Assembly: GCA_020850915.1 (NCBI GenBank)
Contig: JADZDV010000403.1
Span: forward strand, 1 to 7,473
Direction of reading: 5' to 3'
Length of the DNA stretch: 7,473 nucleotides
Origin: Chloroflexota bacterium
Lineage (GTDB): Bacteria; Chloroflexota; UBA6077; JADZDV01
This document shows positions 5,949-7,473 of the stretch, in pieces. The notes beneath the pieces are model-generated. The model ran no database searches, had not been told where the DNA came from, and saw nothing but the letters and a program-made list of their open reading frames with translations. The stretch's first letter is position 1, and every line of letters begins with the position of its first letter. The position numbers and the translations under genes were made by a program.

Positions 5949-7196
5949 ATGGGTCGCGAGCTGGCCCCCGCGCCTGCCAGGAGGCTACGCTTCCGCTCGA
6001 TTCGCCTCATGCAAGCTCCTCGTCGCCTGCCCCCATCTGTCGCCTTCGCCGTGCTCTGGCTGGGACTGTCGCTGCTGCTCCTGCTCCTGGGTCGCTGGTC
6101 TTCGGGACCAGGTGCCAGCGCGCCTCCGACGCCGACGATCGCGCCGGTAGGCTCGACTGGCCCCGGGCGGGCTACCGCGCGGGCTCCGACTGACGCTGGG
6201 CAAGCTGCCGGGCCGGCCTCGACTGGCGCCGGGCTGGCTGCCAGGCCAGCGTCACCGAACGCCGTGCGGCTCGGCACGCGCGGCAACCTGCTGGATGCGC
6301 CGCTCTACGTGGCGATGGCGCGCGGCTTCTTTCGCGACCAGGGCCTCGAGGTCACGGAGCAGCAGTTCGACACGCTCGCCCGGATGACGGAGCTGCTCGG
6401 CCAGTCCCGACTGGACGTCGTCTCCAGCGCTCCGTCGGCCAGCCTGTTCACGGCGCTCTTCAAGCGGACCGACGTCCAGATCGTGGCCGGAGGCGGTCGG
6501 TCGGACCGGGGCGTGAGCCCGTTCGACCTTGTCGTGCGGAAGAGCCTGGTGGACGCGGGACAGCTCGAGACGGTCGCGAAGCTCCGCGGTCGACGCATCG
6601 CCTTCACCGAGCTGCACACCTCGCCGGCGATCGAGCTGGACCGCTATCTCCGCCTCGGCGCCGTGGCGCTGAACCAGACCCAGCCGGTGGTCCTGCCGGC
6701 CGGCGACATCCTGGTGGCACTGGCCAACGGGAACGTCGACGCGTTCGTCGCGGCGGAGCCCACGCCGACCCTGGCCGTCGCGGCCGGCACCGGCGTCCGC
6801 TGGCCAGACTGGCGCAGCGTTCAGCCGAACCACCAGGTCGGACTGATGCTCTTCTCCCCGAGCTTCGGCCGCGAGCGACCGGACGTCGCCCGCCGGGTGC
6901 TGATCGCCTACCTCCAGGGCGTCCGCGTCTACGAGGCGGCCCGGGCGGGTGGCGATCGCGACGAGCTTGCGCGTCTGCTCGGGCCGCGCGTCAGGGTGAA
7001 TGATCTCTCCCTCTTTGACCGGATGACCTGGCCCGTCTTCGACCAGGACGCCCGCCTCGATCTCGACAGCCTGCGCGCTGACGAGCAGTGGCTGCTCGAG
7101 ATCGGCGCGATGCGCGACTGGCCGAATGTCGCCGCCTTCGTGGACCGCGCCTACCTGGACGCCGCCCTCACGCAGCTCGGAGCTGATGGCCAGTAG
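5949..7196 (+). CDS. NMT1/SsuA-like ABC substrate-binding protein, membrane-anchored
   Basis: This is a type II periplasmic-binding-fold protein like those for thiamine-precursor, sulfonate, nitrate or taurine importers. With ATG 5949 it has 415 aa. An Arg-rich end precedes a hydrophobic segment at about 30-47 (ending LSLLLLLLG). No lipobox Cys follows. An Ala-Ser-Ala at 56-58 could be a signal peptidase I site, but Pro at +1 disfavours cleavage, so an uncleaved anchor is likely. Three 11-residue repeats form a linker at 70-102. The binding domain starts at about 104: VRLGTRGNLLDAPLYVAMAR, then GFFRDQGLEV, SRLDVVSSAPSASLF, and LANGNVDAFVAAEPTP, all family-like. The start is uncertain: ATG 6009 gives a tighter signal sequence, with AGGAGG at 5979-5984 too distant; TTG 5817 has GGGAG nine bases upstream but overlaps the permease gene by 53 bases. 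The ligand is unknown. The family differs from that normally paired with DppBC permeases. Confidence 0.85.
   Translation: MGRELAPAPARRLRFRSIRLMQAPRRLPPSVAFAVLWLGLSLLLLLLGRWSSGPGASAPPTPTIAPVGSTGPGRATARAPTDAGQAAGPASTGAGLAARPASPNAVRLGTRGNLLDAPLYVAMARGFFRDQGLEVTEQQFDTLARMTELLGQSRLDVVSSAPSASLFTALFKRTDVQIVAGGGRSDRGVSPFDLVVRKSLVDAGQLETVAKLRGRRIAFTELHTSPAIELDRYLRLGAVALNQTQPVVLPAGDILVALANGNVDAFVAAEPTPTLAVAAGTGVRWPDWRSVQPNHQVGLMLFSPSFGRERPDVARRVLIAYLQGVRVYEAARAGGDRDELARLLGPRVRVNDLSLFDRMTWPVFDQDARLDLDSLRADEQWLLEIGAMRDWPNVAAFVDRAYLDAALTQLGADGQ
6156..6254 (+). repeat. Three tandem 33-bp repeats encoding an 11-residue linker motif
   Basis: The in-frame units are 6156-6188, 6189-6221 and 6222-6254. They encode TGPGRATARAP, TDAGQAAGPAS and TGAGLAARPAS. 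Each begins with ACT, and units two and three are most alike in DNA and protein. They lie between the membrane segment and the binding domain, so they lengthen a flexible tether. The in-frame unit size suggests expansion by slippage or unequal recombination. Confidence 0.75.
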
Positions 7197-7238
7197 GTCA
7201 GCTCACCCCGGCGCGATGGGGAATCGCACCACAGCCTC

Positions 7239-7277
7239 CGTGCCGCCAGGAGGTGGTCCGTCTCCACGCTCGGCACG
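7239..7277 (+). terminator. Inverted repeat after the last gene, possible terminator
   Basis: CGTGCCG (7239-7245) pairs perfectly with CGGCACG (7271-7277). Inside the 25-base loop GTGG (7253-7256) can pair with CCAC (7264-7267). It begins 43 bases after the TAG of the second binding-protein gene, a sensible place for a transcript end. No T-run follows, so it is not a canonical Rho-independent terminator. Confidence 0.3.
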
Positions 7278-7331
7278 ACACGACGGCAGTGCTGAGATGG
7301 TATGGCGAACAGACAGACCTGTCCTGAAGAA

Positions 7332-7352
7332 CGGAAGGGCAGGGCTCTTCCG
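7332..7352 (+). other. Small inverted repeat CGGAAG/CTTCCG
   Basis: CGGAAG (7332-7337) and CTTCCG (7347-7352) can form a six-base stem with a nine-base loop. There is no T-run. It lies between the end of the binding-protein gene and the possible next start. It could be structural or regulatory, or chance. Confidence 0.2.
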
Positions 7353-7466
7353 ATGCGGCCGCGCTTCTGCCATGATGGTCTTGTCGCCAGTCGACGAGCG
7401 CGGGCGGGCGGCCTCTGTGGGTTCGGCCCCTGACAGCGGTGTGGTCCACCGTGGAGGGCGAGCTGC

Positions 7467-7473
7467 ATGCCCA
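7467..7473 (+). CDS. Possible start of the next gene, cut by the window edge
   Basis: ATG at 7467 is preceded by GGAGGG (7453-7458) at eight bases, a good Shine-Dalgarno arrangement. Only two codons (Met-Pro) are visible, so no product can be proposed. Its position suggests another gene in the same direction about 270 bases after the second binding protein. In-frame GTG codons shortly upstream are alternatives. Confidence 0.3.

Noticed and set aside
6252..6833. 193-codon minus-strand open frame opposite the NMT1-like gene
   Set aside because: It is an antisense shadow: Arg/Glu/Asp-rich with no motif, while the + strand matches the binding-protein family along its length.
7312..7323. GACAG-AC-CTGTC near-palindrome
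   Set aside because: Five-base arms with a two-base centre are expected by chance, and no promoter is nearby to give them meaning.
1..7473. CRISPR array, tRNA, rRNA, insertion sequence or phage genes
   Set aside because: I looked for regular spaced repeats, terminal inverted repeats, transposase or integrase motifs and tRNA-like cloverleaf arms, and saw none.

Overview
The window comes from a high-GC bacterium. Its main lipoprotein has a long Ala/Pro-rich linker after the lipobox, coding frames strongly prefer G/C in third position, and GTG starts are used. This style is common in Chloroflexota and some other high-GC environmental lineages, but the assignment is an inference from style; no rRNA, tRNA or marker gene is present. 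All confident genes lie on the + strand.

Layout: 1-435 holds no confident gene. It contains a possible 72-codon minus-strand frame of unknown identity (50-268) and a leader with a strong Shine-Dalgarno. 436-2133 encodes a family 5 (peptide/nickel/oligopeptide type) substrate-binding lipoprotein. 2343-3839 encodes an unusual protein made of three RidA/YjgF-like domains in a row. A 180-bp gap with a spaced direct repeat and two small hairpins follows. 4020-4949 and 4949-5869 encode the two DppB/DppC-type inner-membrane permeases, joined by a one-base TAGTG stop/start overlap. About 5949-7196 encodes a second, unrelated type of binding protein (NMT1/SsuA-like), anchored by an N-terminal hydrophobic segment and a tandem-repeat linker. 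7197-7473 is non-coding apart from a small inverted repeat and a possible start of the next gene at the right edge.

How the genes fit together: the lipoprotein would capture a small peptide-like or amine-containing solute outside the membrane and hand it to the DppB/DppC channel. The two ATPase subunits such an importer needs (DppD/DppF type) are not in the window. The triple RidA protein between the binding protein and the permeases is probably cytoplasmic and may act on, or bind, the imported compound or an enamine/imine derived from it, but the arginine used by classical RidA deaminases appears to be missing from all three domains. The NMT1-like protein has the fold of binding proteins for thiamine-precursor, sulfonate, nitrate or taurine importers. 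Whether it serves this transporter or belongs to a downstream system cannot be decided here.

The most unusual item is the three-domain, apparently arginine-less RidA protein inside an ABC importer cluster. The rest is an ordinary transport locus with some minor structural oddities.
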